Assembly: GCA_902574225.1 (NCBI GenBank)
Contig: CACGMO010000003.1
Location: 24,547 to 88,546 of the forward strand
DNA: 64,000 bases
Source: an uncultured Alphaproteobacteria bacterium
GTDB taxonomy: Bacteria; Pseudomonadota; Alphaproteobacteria; Rhodobacterales; Rhodobacteraceae
Direction of reading: 5' to 3'
Shown: one piece after another, positions 42,285 through 51,293 of the stretch
Layout: each line of letters begins with the position of its first letter
Position numbering within the stretch: the first letter of the stretch is position 1
Translations under genes and position numbers: made by a program
The notes under the pieces: generated by a model
What the model saw: only the letters and a program-made list of their open reading frames with translations
Told to the model about the DNA's origin: nothing
Database searches by the model: none

Positions 42285-43961
42285 CTAATTGCTGATGGAT
42301 GAACAACACGGACATGATGACGTATTTATTATTTTGAGAGATTGTGGTCTTTGCATTATTCCTGTTCCAATGCTCGTTAAATTATCTTTTTTGATAACCT
42401 TGTTGAATTCACCTCTTTTCTTCGCACCTGACCACCCAGTATAGATTTCAAGTTTCATATCAGAATAAGAAATATCAATTTCAATTGAGCTTTTTCCAGT
42501 TGCTTTCCACATATCGTAGAGATATCCGTCCCTTTTGACCTTAACAGTTGATAAGTCTGGTATCTTTTTTATAAATATCTTAGAAGGACTATTCTCCTTA
42601 CTTTTATTTGCTCCTTTAAGTTTTACAAACAATGTTTGGCTGTCAGGATCGTTGAATGCCTGCTCGACCAAAATATTTGGAAAGTCGACGCCTTCAAGTG
42701 ATGGCGCATTGAATTTTTCTAGATTGGGGTTTCTAAATAGGTTTGACCATGCACCTGATTTCCCAACTTCAGCCATCATAGCCAGTGCAGCCCATTGTCC
42801 TCTTGGCCATTTTTCATTCAAATTAAACCAATAACCAAAGTTCATATTTTTCTCTCCAAACCATCGCGGCTCAAAGTGTTCTTCAGCAAATGCTCTTAAA
42901 CGCAATTCTACTGTTGTATCCCCAAATTCCTTTGCACAGGCTAACCCAAGAGCCATAAAGCGTGGTTCAGGCTTCATTTTTATTTCTTTGTTGATATTGT
43001 CCCAATTAAGTTTTTTAATCGCTGTTCGATATAAAAACTCAGCAAAAACTGGATCTTGAGGCATCATATAAAAGGCTATTGTCAATCCATTAGATGGCCC
43101 AGCTGCGTGAATATGATCTATTAATGGGTCATAATAGATTGGTGTCCATTCTAGTGCTCCTGAACTATCAAAGCCGTAATACTTATCTTTCGTATGTTCT
43201 ACCCATTCTGGATAAACAGAGTGTGTATTTTTTTGAAAAATTGCATCATAAAGTTGGAGACCTAATCCTGCCGCCGATAAGCAATATGGCCATATTTTTG
43301 TATTTTCGCAATGCGGGCCCATCCTGTTTTTTGTCCATTGTGAAGATAAATGTTCAACTAATCTATGTTGTGTCCAATCAAACTTCGATCTATCGACCCC
43401 AGCTACTTGGAAACTAGATCCCCATGTGTCTTCGCCGGTTGTGTAGACATGTAAACTTTGAATCAAATTTAGCCAACCTTTAAAAAATAAATTTCCATCT
43501 GCGCCAATTGGATCTTTCTGTAGACCCCAGGGCTCAATGCCGTTTGCAACCCAGCCTGGAGTATCATATTTTCCTACCAAGTGATCTGGTATCCAAAGAT
43601 CAATCCATTCTTGAGGATATTTGTCTCGATTAGGGTCAGGTCCAATTTGGGTTAACCAATCGTAAGCAGCCCAAAAGGTAAGATGTCGTTCGCTTAAACC
43701 TTTTAAAATGAAAGAATACACTTCTTGCCATGCTGGTGTAACATCAGCCATTAACCCGAGTGCATAGCTAGACTCAGAAAGGTCAAATCTAGCAAAATTC
43801 AATACAGGAGGGTTAGATGTTTTATCCCACCAATCTAAGGGTTCGCCGTCTTCAGACCAGTCATCATTAATTGAAACTTTCCGGTGTAAAAAAGTTAACC
43901 ATCCAAGCGTTTTATCATTTAATGACGGTAGACTTTCACTATTCATACTTAACTTTAACAT
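42285..43961 (-). CDS. Linalool dehydratase/isomerase-like (Ldi-superfamily) protein
   Basis: A 558-residue protein with the sequence hallmarks of the linalool dehydratase/isomerase (alpha/alpha)6-barrel family. The paired cysteines appear as CENTKIWPYC, the same C-x8-C spacing and leading CE as the CEPDNYFVQC segment that I recall for the Castellaniella enzyme (Cys171/Cys180). Upstream, GNLFFKGWLNLIQSLHVYTTGEDTW matches the family's 'N-MYSGW-ALML-LY---TGDD' region. No signal peptide is present, unlike the periplasmic founder enzyme. The C-terminal third is beta-rich and ends in a CPCC tail (SSCPCCSSISN). The reaction is unknown; the family dehydrates or isomerises allylic alcohols. Transcribed alone. 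Confidence 0.72.
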   Translation of the reverse strand: MLKLSMNSESLPSLNDKTLGWLTFLHRKVSINDDWSEDGEPLDWWDKTSNPPVLNFARFDLSESSYALGLMADVTPAWQEVYSFILKGLSERHLTFWAAYDWLTQIGPDPNRDKYPQEWIDLWIPDHLVGKYDTPGWVANGIEPWGLQKDPIGADGNLFFKGWLNLIQSLHVYTTGEDTWGSSFQVAGVDRSKFDWTQHRLVEHLSSQWTKNRMGPHCENTKIWPYCLSAAGLGLQLYDAIFQKNTHSVYPEWVEHTKDKYYGFDSSGALEWTPIYYDPLIDHIHAAGPSNGLTIAFYMMPQDPVFAEFLYRTAIKKLNWDNINKEIKMKPEPRFMALGLACAKEFGDTTVELRLRAFAEEHFEPRWFGEKNMNFGYWFNLNEKWPRGQWAALAMMAEVGKSGAWSNLFRNPNLEKFNAPSLEGVDFPNILVEQAFNDPDSQTLFVKLKGANKSKENSPSKIFIKKIPDLSTVKVKRDGYLYDMWKATGKSSIEIDISYSDMKLEIYTGWSGAKKRGEFNKVIKKDNLTSIGTGIMQRPQSLKIINTSSCPCCSSISN

Positions 43962-44059
43962 AAATAAAAAAATAGTGGTAAGTTTCTATTTCAAACTTAT
44001 TAATTATCAGTAAAAATAAGCTGACTACCTACTTCGTTTATCAAATTGAGTATTAATAA

Positions 44060-45961
44060 ATGCCCACAAAAGAAATTGACAGAAAGATTGCCGTAATTTT
44101 TGCTACTGATGTAGTGAATTACAGTAAGCACATGGAAATTGATGAAAGTGAGACTGTAAAAAGTCTTAGGTTTTATGAAAAGATACTTAAAGGGTTGTTT
44201 AAAAAATATAATGGCAACTTATTTAATTCGGGGGGCGACTCTTTTATGGCAGAATTTGTTAGCGCTGTGGATGCGGTAGAGTGCGCTGTCGAGTTTCAAA
44301 AAAAAATAAAAACTAGTAATGCATCATCATCTACAAAGGTAAGTTTGGAATTTCGTATTGGTATCAATACGGGAGACGTAATTAAGGAAAAGGGAAATTT
44401 ATTAGGTGAAGGAGTCAATATAGCAGCCCGACTAGAAGCATTAGCACTAGCAGGTGGAATCTCAGTATCTAAGAGTGTTTTTGATTATGTAAAAGGTAAA
44501 ACAAAACATCAATTCAATGATCTTGGTATTCAAAAAGTAAAACAAAACGAATTCCATGCTTTTGATATTGTGTTAGATCCTTCCCAAAAAAGATCTTTGA
44601 AGCCTAAGCAGTCAAAAGGTCTCATAACAATTCTAGCGGTAGGCATTTTAGTATTAGTTATAGGTGTATTTTCCTTTTATTTAAATGACGTTACGGAAAT
44701 AAAGAATGCCGAACAAATTATTGCCGAGTCCGATAGGCCAATGGTTTTAGTAATGCCATTTGAAAATAGATCAGGAAATAAATCAGACGACCAGCTAAGT
44801 AGTGGGATGACTGATATAATTATCTCTTCATTAGCCAGCCATCCAAGACTTTTAGTGCAATCAAGCAGCACTAGTAATTTTATAAAGAAAAAAGGTATGT
44901 CTGATCAAGAAATAAAGAATGAATATTATGTGAACTATATATTAAGAGGATACAACCAAGTTTCTGGAGAAAAAATTAGAACTACGGTAGAGCTTTCAGA
45001 TGTTGTAAAGAATAAGATAGTCTGGACAGACAAGTTTGACTTTAAATTGAATGATATTTTTGAAATTCAAGATATAATTTCTGAAAAAGTACTTGAAAAA
45101 CTTCAAATAAAACTAACTTTAGGAACTTCCTTTGATGACGATAGAAGATATTTTAAGAACCCTGAAAATTGGCAACGATTTTTAAAAGCGAATTCTTTAT
45201 GGCTTTCGATGTCACTAGACGGAGTAAAAGAAGCAGGAAATCTATTTGATGTTATTTTTGAAACAGAACCAAATAACCCCGTTGTTCTCTCTATGTATGC
45301 TTGGTATTTTACTGCTCAAGCGAATGTTGGGCTGCGTGATTGGAATGTTGGCAAAGATATGATAGAGACTGCTAGGAAAGCAGTTCAATACGGTCCTGAT
45401 TTATCAGATGCTAACAGTCTTTTAGCAGGACTTATGGCAAAAAACCCAAAAGAGTTTCCGGAGTACTCCGAAGACGAGTTGTTTGATGCTGCAAGAAAGT
45501 TTGCAAAAAAAGCATCGGATTTAAATCCTAAAGGTATTATTAGTATTTTGTCTGCCGCAAATTCTCTATTTATAGTAGGCCTGTATGATCAGGCGGTTGA
45601 AAATTATGAAAAAGCTTTAAAAGTTGCTCCTCATCCACCAGGAAATGTAAAGTTAAACTATGCTTTAGCTCTTACATATTTGAAAGAGTATAACAAAGCC
45701 TATAAGTTGGCGTCTGAATTATCTGAAAATGAACAATACTTTGGAGGGTCACAAATGGGGGCTCTTGGAATAAGAGCCTTTATAGATATGGAAGAGGGCA
45801 GGTCAAATGATGCTAAGAAAGTAGCCGAAAGGATATTAGAAATTGATGGTAGTATTAACTTTAAAAAATTAAGAAGAGCCATGAAGACTTTTATAATTAT
45901 GGATAAATCTTTTATGAGAAAGCTTGCTAGCACTTTAGAAAAAGCAGGCATTTCTTCGTAA
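44060..45961 (+). CDS. Class III adenylate/guanylate cyclase with TM, TolB-like and TPR domains
   Basis: A 633-residue membrane-anchored signalling protein. The N-terminal class III cyclase domain (residues about 8-180) has both metal Asp motifs, FATDVVNYSKHM and SGGDSFMAEF, and the transition-state pair in GEGVNIAARLEALA. One transmembrane helix follows near residues 191-212 (GLITILAVGILVLVIGVFSF), then a TolB/FlgO-like fold (VMPFENRSG, YYVNYILRGYNQ) and C-terminal TPR-like helices. This architecture, cyclase inside and TPR outside, is frequent in alphaproteobacteria. It would make cAMP in response to an unknown periplasmic signal. Stands 98 bp from the divergent Ldi-like gene. Confidence 0.88.
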   Translation: MPTKEIDRKIAVIFATDVVNYSKHMEIDESETVKSLRFYEKILKGLFKKYNGNLFNSGGDSFMAEFVSAVDAVECAVEFQKKIKTSNASSSTKVSLEFRIGINTGDVIKEKGNLLGEGVNIAARLEALALAGGISVSKSVFDYVKGKTKHQFNDLGIQKVKQNEFHAFDIVLDPSQKRSLKPKQSKGLITILAVGILVLVIGVFSFYLNDVTEIKNAEQIIAESDRPMVLVMPFENRSGNKSDDQLSSGMTDIIISSLASHPRLLVQSSSTSNFIKKKGMSDQEIKNEYYVNYILRGYNQVSGEKIRTTVELSDVVKNKIVWTDKFDFKLNDIFEIQDIISEKVLEKLQIKLTLGTSFDDDRRYFKNPENWQRFLKANSLWLSMSLDGVKEAGNLFDVIFETEPNNPVVLSMYAWYFTAQANVGLRDWNVGKDMIETARKAVQYGPDLSDANSLLAGLMAKNPKEFPEYSEDELFDAARKFAKKASDLNPKGIISILSAANSLFIVGLYDQAVENYEKALKVAPHPPGNVKLNYALALTYLKEYNKAYKLASELSENEQYFGGSQMGALGIRAFIDMEEGRSNDAKKVAERILEIDGSINFKKLRRAMKTFIIMDKSFMRKLASTLEKAGISS

Positions 45962-46062
45962 AAAAATAGTTCATTCTTTTGGCGTTTAATTAGCACTCAA
46001 TGCTTGCTTATAAATAAAATTTGTATGAAAATCGTCCATAAAGAGAACTTTAATATTTATAA

Positions 46063-47346
46063 ATGGAAAACGAGCTTTTAATTAATAAAAGATATGTTAA
46101 GGGTCTAAGGCTAGCCTCGGTAACCTTGTTTGGCTTGTACCTAATTGGTTTTCTAAATATAACTTTTGTCCCTGCCACGCAAATATTATTTGTAAAACAG
46201 ATGGCCACCATCCTCATGGTAACAGGTTTTATTGTTTTTGGTGCAATAGCAACGCTTATCGGGAACGAAAATTATAAAATTTGTTTGTTTTTTGCGGTAG
46301 CGATGCAAATCGCTTTTCCTCTAGTTTTTGGTGCGCTTATAAATTATGAATTTTCAATGATAAATGGTAATGAACTTTTTGGGGGCAGGTTGATGGATTA
46401 TGCATTTATCGGTGCTGCAGGACCAATGGTTGTATCTGTTTTATTTGCAAGATTTTATCTTTCAATATTTTTTGTAGTTTACAATTTTCTTCTCGCTCTT
46501 TTTCAGGTCTACAATGCAACAGCGATTGAAAATACATTTTTTTCATTTGATTACAATGAGATAGCAACAAATATTAATGCAATTAATGGGGGTATTTTTT
46601 CTCAGAATTTAACTTATTTGCTGGTCGTTGCAGTCGGTTTGATCACATTAGCCTGGGTTATCGAAAGTAACCTAAGAGAGGCAACCCTCCAGGAAAGGTC
46701 TAATAATATATTAGGTAGATATTTTTCACCCGAAGTAAGAGATGAGATTGAAAAAAATAAGCTTGATTTCAATCAAAATTCTGAAAAAGAACAAAACATA
46801 GCGGTAATGTTTACCGATATATCCGACTTCACAAAGCTATCTGAAGGGTTAGAACCTAAGGACGTACTCAAGCTTCTGTCAGAGTATCAAACTAAAATGG
46901 TTGCTGCCGTTTTTCAAAACGGTGGTTCTGTAGATAAGTTTATTGGTGATAGTGTGATGGCGACTTTTGGCACACCGGTTTCTAGAGGAAATGATGCACA
47001 AAATGCACTTAATTGCATAAGGCAAATGCAGATTTCAATGCGAGAATGGGAGAAAGAACGTTCAGATAAAGATTTGCCAGTTATAAAGCATAGAGTAGGA
47101 GTGCACTATGGATCATGCTTTGTTGGAAACGTTGGAAGTGAAGACCGTGTTGAATTTACTGTCATTGGAGATACTGTGAATGTAGCTAGTAGAATTTGTG
47201 AGGCATGTAAAGAGGTGAAATCCGATGTTTTAATGTCTGACGAAGTTAAATTACGGCTCAGTGAAAATTTGCCTACAGAAGAAGTAAAGAATTTTGAGGT
47301 TCGGGGCAGAGATAAAAAAATAACACTTCATAAGTTAACTGTATAA
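46063..47346 (+). CDS. Membrane class III adenylate cyclase
   Basis: A 427-residue protein: six or so hydrophobic segments over residues 15-205, a short linker (GRYFSPEVRDEIEKN) and a C-terminal class III cyclase domain (about residues 240-427). Catalytic parts are intact: metal Asp in VMFTDISDFTKLSEG and FIGDSVMATFG, the adenine-selecting Lys in SVDKFIGD, the Asp and the Asn/Arg pair in TVIGDTVNVASR. So adenylate cyclase activity is expected. The membrane part is not a CHASE domain that I can name. It follows the TPR-cyclase by 101 bp but may have its own promoter. Confidence 0.88.
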   Translation: MENELLINKRYVKGLRLASVTLFGLYLIGFLNITFVPATQILFVKQMATILMVTGFIVFGAIATLIGNENYKICLFFAVAMQIAFPLVFGALINYEFSMINGNELFGGRLMDYAFIGAAGPMVVSVLFARFYLSIFFVVYNFLLALFQVYNATAIENTFFSFDYNEIATNINAINGGIFSQNLTYLLVVAVGLITLAWVIESNLREATLQERSNNILGRYFSPEVRDEIEKNKLDFNQNSEKEQNIAVMFTDISDFTKLSEGLEPKDVLKLLSEYQTKMVAAVFQNGGSVDKFIGDSVMATFGTPVSRGNDAQNALNCIRQMQISMREWEKERSDKDLPVIKHRVGVHYGSCFVGNVGSEDRVEFTVIGDTVNVASRICEACKEVKSDVLMSDEVKLRLSENLPTEEVKNFEVRGRDKKITLHKLTV

Positions 47347-47466
47347 GACAGATTTTCTCAAAGAAGTAAATTCTACCTGTTAAATAGATTAAAGGCCGAC
47401 TAATCAAAGATAGATTTTTTTAACTAAACTTTCAATTAATAAGAATTTAATGGTGTAAAAGCTACT

Positions 47467-48102
47467 TCAGGCATATTTTTTCTGAACGCTTGTCAAAATC
47501 CAGATTAACAACGTCCCAAATATAAAACACATCAACATAAAAATTAATCGATGCTCAAAAGGCATATCATTCATAAAGGGGTAGGGTAGACCGGCAGTTA
47601 TTTTACCAATTGGAAAATCACTATTCGGTTGAACAAAAATCTCTAGCCATCCGAAATATCCAAAGTTTATAAAAAAGGCAAATGTTGTAATTCTATAGAA
47701 ATCGTTAAATGCCTTCTTTAAAACAAATGCATCAAAAAATAAAAGTGCTGGTCCAGCAAAATGCAAATAGATTTCACGAGAAAAGTTTAGTCTTTCTCCT
47801 GCATAATTAACCAACGTTGGGTCAATAAAAAAAAGGCCCCAATATAATACAATTGTAAAGAAGCCCATCAAAGCCGATATAGCAATAAATGCTGCTGCTC
47901 TATCAAACATTTTAAAACTAGAAGATAGAGTTAAAAAGATCAAAGCAACAAAATTCGCTATCAGTGACCACAGGGTAAAAAATCTTAATTGCTTTCCAAA
48001 TCCGGTCTCCATAAAAACTTTAGACCCAGAAAAGAAAAACATATCTAGCACAAAAAAAAAGGCTAAAGATAAACAAGTAATTCTAAAGAGAGTTACAAGC
48101 AT
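47467..48102 (-). CDS. Uncharacterised six-TM membrane protein
   Basis: A 211-residue integral membrane protein with about six hydrophobic helices and few charged residues; short loops contain YAGERLNFSREIYLHFAGPALLFFD and MPFEHRLIFMLMCF. I do not recognise a family. It is convergent with the membrane cyclase gene (120 bp apart) and divergent from the gamma-glutamylcyclotransferase gene across a 189 bp AT-rich gap in which I see no other gene. Confidence 0.75.
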   Translation of the reverse strand: MLVTLFRITCLSLAFFFVLDMFFFSGSKVFMETGFGKQLRFFTLWSLIANFVALIFLTLSSSFKMFDRAAAFIAISALMGFFTIVLYWGLFFIDPTLVNYAGERLNFSREIYLHFAGPALLFFDAFVLKKAFNDFYRITTFAFFINFGYFGWLEIFVQPNSDFPIGKITAGLPYPFMNDMPFEHRLIFMLMCFIFGTLLIWILTSVQKKYA

Positions 48103-48291
48103 ATGGACTTTCCATTATTTTTTTCATGAGTTTATAACCTCACCGCTTATAATTTGATTTTTTATTTTTATAGCAAAATAATATATTGAACATCTTATGA
48201 TTTGCAATTCTCAACGGTAGAGAAGTAATATAGTGGTACAATACGCAAAGACCATTTTGAGCTTACAAATAATTTTTGAGAACATTTAGTT

Positions 48292-48813
48292 ATGGATCGA
48301 GCAAAAACTATTCTTTATTTTGGATATGGGTCAAATATGTCAACTCAGTATCTCATAAAAAGAAGAAAAATTATTCCCCATGAGAGCAAAGTTGGGGTTT
48401 TAAAAGATTACCAATTAATAATGAATATGGGTGGTCCGAATTTCCTGGAACCCTCCTTTGCAAATATAAGAAGTTGTAAAGGCGCAACAGTTGAAGGTGT
48501 AATACATAAAATTGATAGAGATGATTTGCAAAAAATAGTTAATACGGAGGGAGAAGATTATAAATTAGTGAAATTGTCAGTTTATATAGAGGGTTTAAGA
48601 AAAACAGCATATACGCTCATATATATAACGGATGAAATTAAGGACATTCCTCCATCCAAACGATATTTAAAAATTTTAATAGGTGCTGCAAAAGAAAATA
48701 ATTTATCACAAAAATATATAGATAGTTTAGAGGGTAGGACTAGTGTTTATTATCCTATTTTATCTGAGATTTTTTCTTTAAGAGTATACTTATGGGTTTG
48801 GTTAAGAACCTAA
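48292..48813 (+). CDS. Gamma-glutamylcyclotransferase-like protein (AIG2/GGCT fold)
   Basis: A 173-residue protein. The N-terminal YFGYGSNMSTQYLIKRR is the GGCT-fold phosphate/glutamyl-binding loop, and VNTEGEDYKL holds the candidate catalytic Glu. The family forms 5-oxoproline from gamma-glutamyl compounds, or hydrolyses gamma-glutamylamines. The sequence is normal in length. It is separated by 137 bp from the following enoyl-CoA hydratase gene; a gamma-glutamyltransferase-type gene lies 2.5 kb downstream, so both may act on gamma-glutamyl compounds. Confidence 0.85.
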   Translation: MDRAKTILYFGYGSNMSTQYLIKRRKIIPHESKVGVLKDYQLIMNMGGPNFLEPSFANIRSCKGATVEGVIHKIDRDDLQKIVNTEGEDYKLVKLSVYIEGLRKTAYTLIYITDEIKDIPPSKRYLKILIGAAKENNLSQKYIDSLEGRTSVYYPILSEIFSLRVYLWVWLRT

Positions 48814-48950
48814 ACTTTGCGATTTATACTTAATTAGTAAAGACCATGTAACAGCCAAATCAGAAGAACTTGGCTCAAATAAACCTTTTTTACAAAGTTT
48901 AGATTTATATAATTAATCCATTAAGTAATTAAAACTAAAAAGGTTTAAAA

Positions 48951-49748
48951 ATGACAGTAGAAATAGCGAAAACTGATGACGTTTGGACAATCATACATAA
49001 TCGTCCTGAAGCACGCAATGCCATGGATCCAGAGTCTGCTGATGATTTAGTAGAGGCATTTAATGAATTCAATAAAAGTGATGCAAAGGTTGGGGTCTTT
49101 TATGGAGAGGGAGGAGCATTTTGTGCTGGTTGGGATCTCAAATACGCTCATACCCTGGGAGAAAGTAGAGAAGAACTACACAAGCTAGATTTTCCCATAG
49201 GGTCTTCAGAGCCTCCACGAGGTCCATTAGGGCCATCTAGAATGGAGCTTAATAAACCTTTAATTGGAGCTATAGAAGGGCCTGCAGTAGCTGGGGGAAT
49301 GGAACTTGCACTTTGGTGCGATATAAGAATTATGGCTGAGGACGCGTATTTTGGAGTTTATTGTCGTCGATGGGGTATACCACTTCTAGATGGAGGAACA
49401 GTTCGTCTTCCTCGACTTGTTGGTCAGGGAAAAGCGCTTGAGATCGCGATGACTGGTCGTAAAGTTACAGCACAAGAAGCATATCAAATAGGATTATGCG
49501 AGAAAATTGTGAATACTGGAAGCACTCGTCAGGAGGCAGAGGCCATGGCACGTGAAATAGCTCGATTTCCTCAAGCAGCAGTATTGGCTGATCGCAGGTC
49601 TATAATCGAGACACGGGGACTGACTATCCGAGAGGGTTTGAAATTGGAATGGATGAATGGAGTAGATGCTAATCCCAAGGAAGGTCTAGCGGGTTTAGAG
49701 CGGTTCTCAACCGGTGCGGGTCGGCATGGTGATTTCGAGAATATTTAA
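48951..49748 (+). CDS. Enoyl-CoA hydratase/isomerase family protein
   Basis: A 265-residue crotonase-fold protein. Oxyanion-hole motifs: GGAFCAGWDLKYAHTLG near residue 52 and AIEGPAVAGGMELALWCDIRIM near 104; the Glu region reads FGVYCRRWGIPLLDGGTVRLPRL, where the usual Glu pair is replaced by CRRWGIP, a pattern common in the short 'EchA' hydratases of unknown specificity. C-terminal half is more GC-rich in codon use than its neighbours. Start ATG 48951 has AAAAAGG upstream. No partner genes of beta-oxidation are adjacent, so the substrate is unknown. Confidence 0.88.
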   Translation: MTVEIAKTDDVWTIIHNRPEARNAMDPESADDLVEAFNEFNKSDAKVGVFYGEGGAFCAGWDLKYAHTLGESREELHKLDFPIGSSEPPRGPLGPSRMELNKPLIGAIEGPAVAGGMELALWCDIRIMAEDAYFGVYCRRWGIPLLDGGTVRLPRLVGQGKALEIAMTGRKVTAQEAYQIGLCEKIVNTGSTRQEAEAMAREIARFPQAAVLADRRSIIETRGLTIREGLKLEWMNGVDANPKEGLAGLERFSTGAGRHGDFENI

Positions 49749-49858
49749 TATTTAAACAGGAAGTAAAAATCTAATAATTAATGATTTAATCAGCTAATTT
49801 CTTGATTTTATCTGAGACTTTAAAAAGATGAAATCAATTAAAAATTCAGGAAAAAAGT

Positions 49859-51007
49859 ATGGATATTAATGCTTTTGAAATAAATTTTTCAGATATTGAA
49901 ATACAAAACGTAAAAACCAAGGTAGCATCCTTTCCATGGCATGAAATGCCTAAAGATGGAGGCTGGTCTTTCGGAACAAATATTGATTATATGAAAAATT
50001 TAGCTGACTATTGGACCAAGGAATATGACTGGAAATCTCAAGAAGTCAGATTAAACCAATTCCCTAATTATAAAACAAAAGTAGATGATCTCGATATACA
50101 TTTCATAATTAAGAAATCTTCTTCTCCAAAGGCTATTCCGTTGATTTTAATTCATGGATGGCCCGGTTCAATAGTTGAATTTCTTGAGATCATTGATCCA
50201 CTTTGTGAACCAGAAAAATATGGTAATGATAATGAAGTTTGCTTTGATATTATTGCACCCTCTATTCCGGGTTTTGCATTTTCCGGTAAACCAGAGAATC
50301 CGATTGGACCAAGAAGAATTGCTAGTATTTTTAATAAACTTATGACTGAAAAGCTTGGTTATAAAAAATATGTTGCTCAAGGAGGTGATTGGGGAAGCGC
50401 AATTTCCACGTGGCTTGGGTTCGATCACTCAAAGAATTGTAAAGGTATTCATATTAACATGCTCCCCGCGAGACATATAGATGGGCCACAAACAGAGGAA
50501 GAAAAAAGTTGGGATAGGCAATTTAGTAAAGATTATATACCTCAAAGTGGATATTTTGCTATACAAAGCACAAAGCCTCAAACACTAAGTTATGCTATGA
50601 TGGACAGCCCTGTAGGCATAGCCGCATGGATCATAGAAAAATTTTATCATTGGTCTGATTTAAAAGATAAAAGTATCGAAATGACTTACCAAAAAGATGA
50701 TCTTTTAACTAATATTATGATCTATATCCTAACAAAATCATTTAATACATCATCCTGGATTTATTATGGAAGAGCCAAAGAAGGGGGACGAATACTCTCT
50801 CCGGATGGAAGAAGGGTAGAAGTTCCAACTGGATGCGCTGTTTATCCAAAAGAGTTTTTAACATGGCCCCCTAAGTCATATGTTAAAAGGCTTTTTAACA
50901 TAGTGCATTGGACTGATATGAACAGAGGCGGTCACTTTGCCGCATTAGAGCATCCGTCTTCTCTAATAAATGACATACAAGACTTTTGTAAAAAAATTCC
51001 AATTTAA
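49859..51007 (+). CDS. Epoxide hydrolase (EHN-domain type)
   Basis: A 382-residue alpha/beta hydrolase with the epoxide hydrolase N-terminal domain: the lid/N-terminal part contains WSFGTNIDYMKNLADYWTKEYDWKSQE near residues 36-62, followed by the oxyanion motif LIHGWPGSIVEF, the nucleophile GGDWGSAIS near residue 178, and the catalytic His in GGHFAALEHPSSLIND near 363. Microsomal-type epoxide hydrolases open epoxides to diols; many bacterial members also act on juvenile-hormone-like or terpene epoxides. Transcribed alone, 110 bp after the crotonase gene. Confidence 0.9.
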   Translation: MDINAFEINFSDIEIQNVKTKVASFPWHEMPKDGGWSFGTNIDYMKNLADYWTKEYDWKSQEVRLNQFPNYKTKVDDLDIHFIIKKSSSPKAIPLILIHGWPGSIVEFLEIIDPLCEPEKYGNDNEVCFDIIAPSIPGFAFSGKPENPIGPRRIASIFNKLMTEKLGYKKYVAQGGDWGSAISTWLGFDHSKNCKGIHINMLPARHIDGPQTEEEKSWDRQFSKDYIPQSGYFAIQSTKPQTLSYAMMDSPVGIAAWIIEKFYHWSDLKDKSIEMTYQKDDLLTNIMIYILTKSFNTSSWIYYGRAKEGGRILSPDGRRVEVPTGCAVYPKEFLTWPPKSYVKRLFNIVHWTDMNRGGHFAALEHPSSLINDIQDFCKKIPI

Positions 51008-51293
51008 AGGAAGGTATATATTAATTCAGCTCAAGAAATTTTTGATTTTAGATAAATAGAATCTTCTTAAAACAATAGTCAGACAATTTTACTGCCTATA
51101 TTTTGCAGCATAATTTATTCCATTAGTAAGGGGCAGGAACATCAAGAATGTTTTTATATCCGGTGCGGTCTATTCAGTATATCTTTTATAGGTCAGAATA
51201 TGGAAGCTAGTATTCTAGATAGACATAATTACCAAGCTTATTTACTATTTACTTATGGCTATATTTGATAAAGATTTTATGGGAGTTAAGTAA

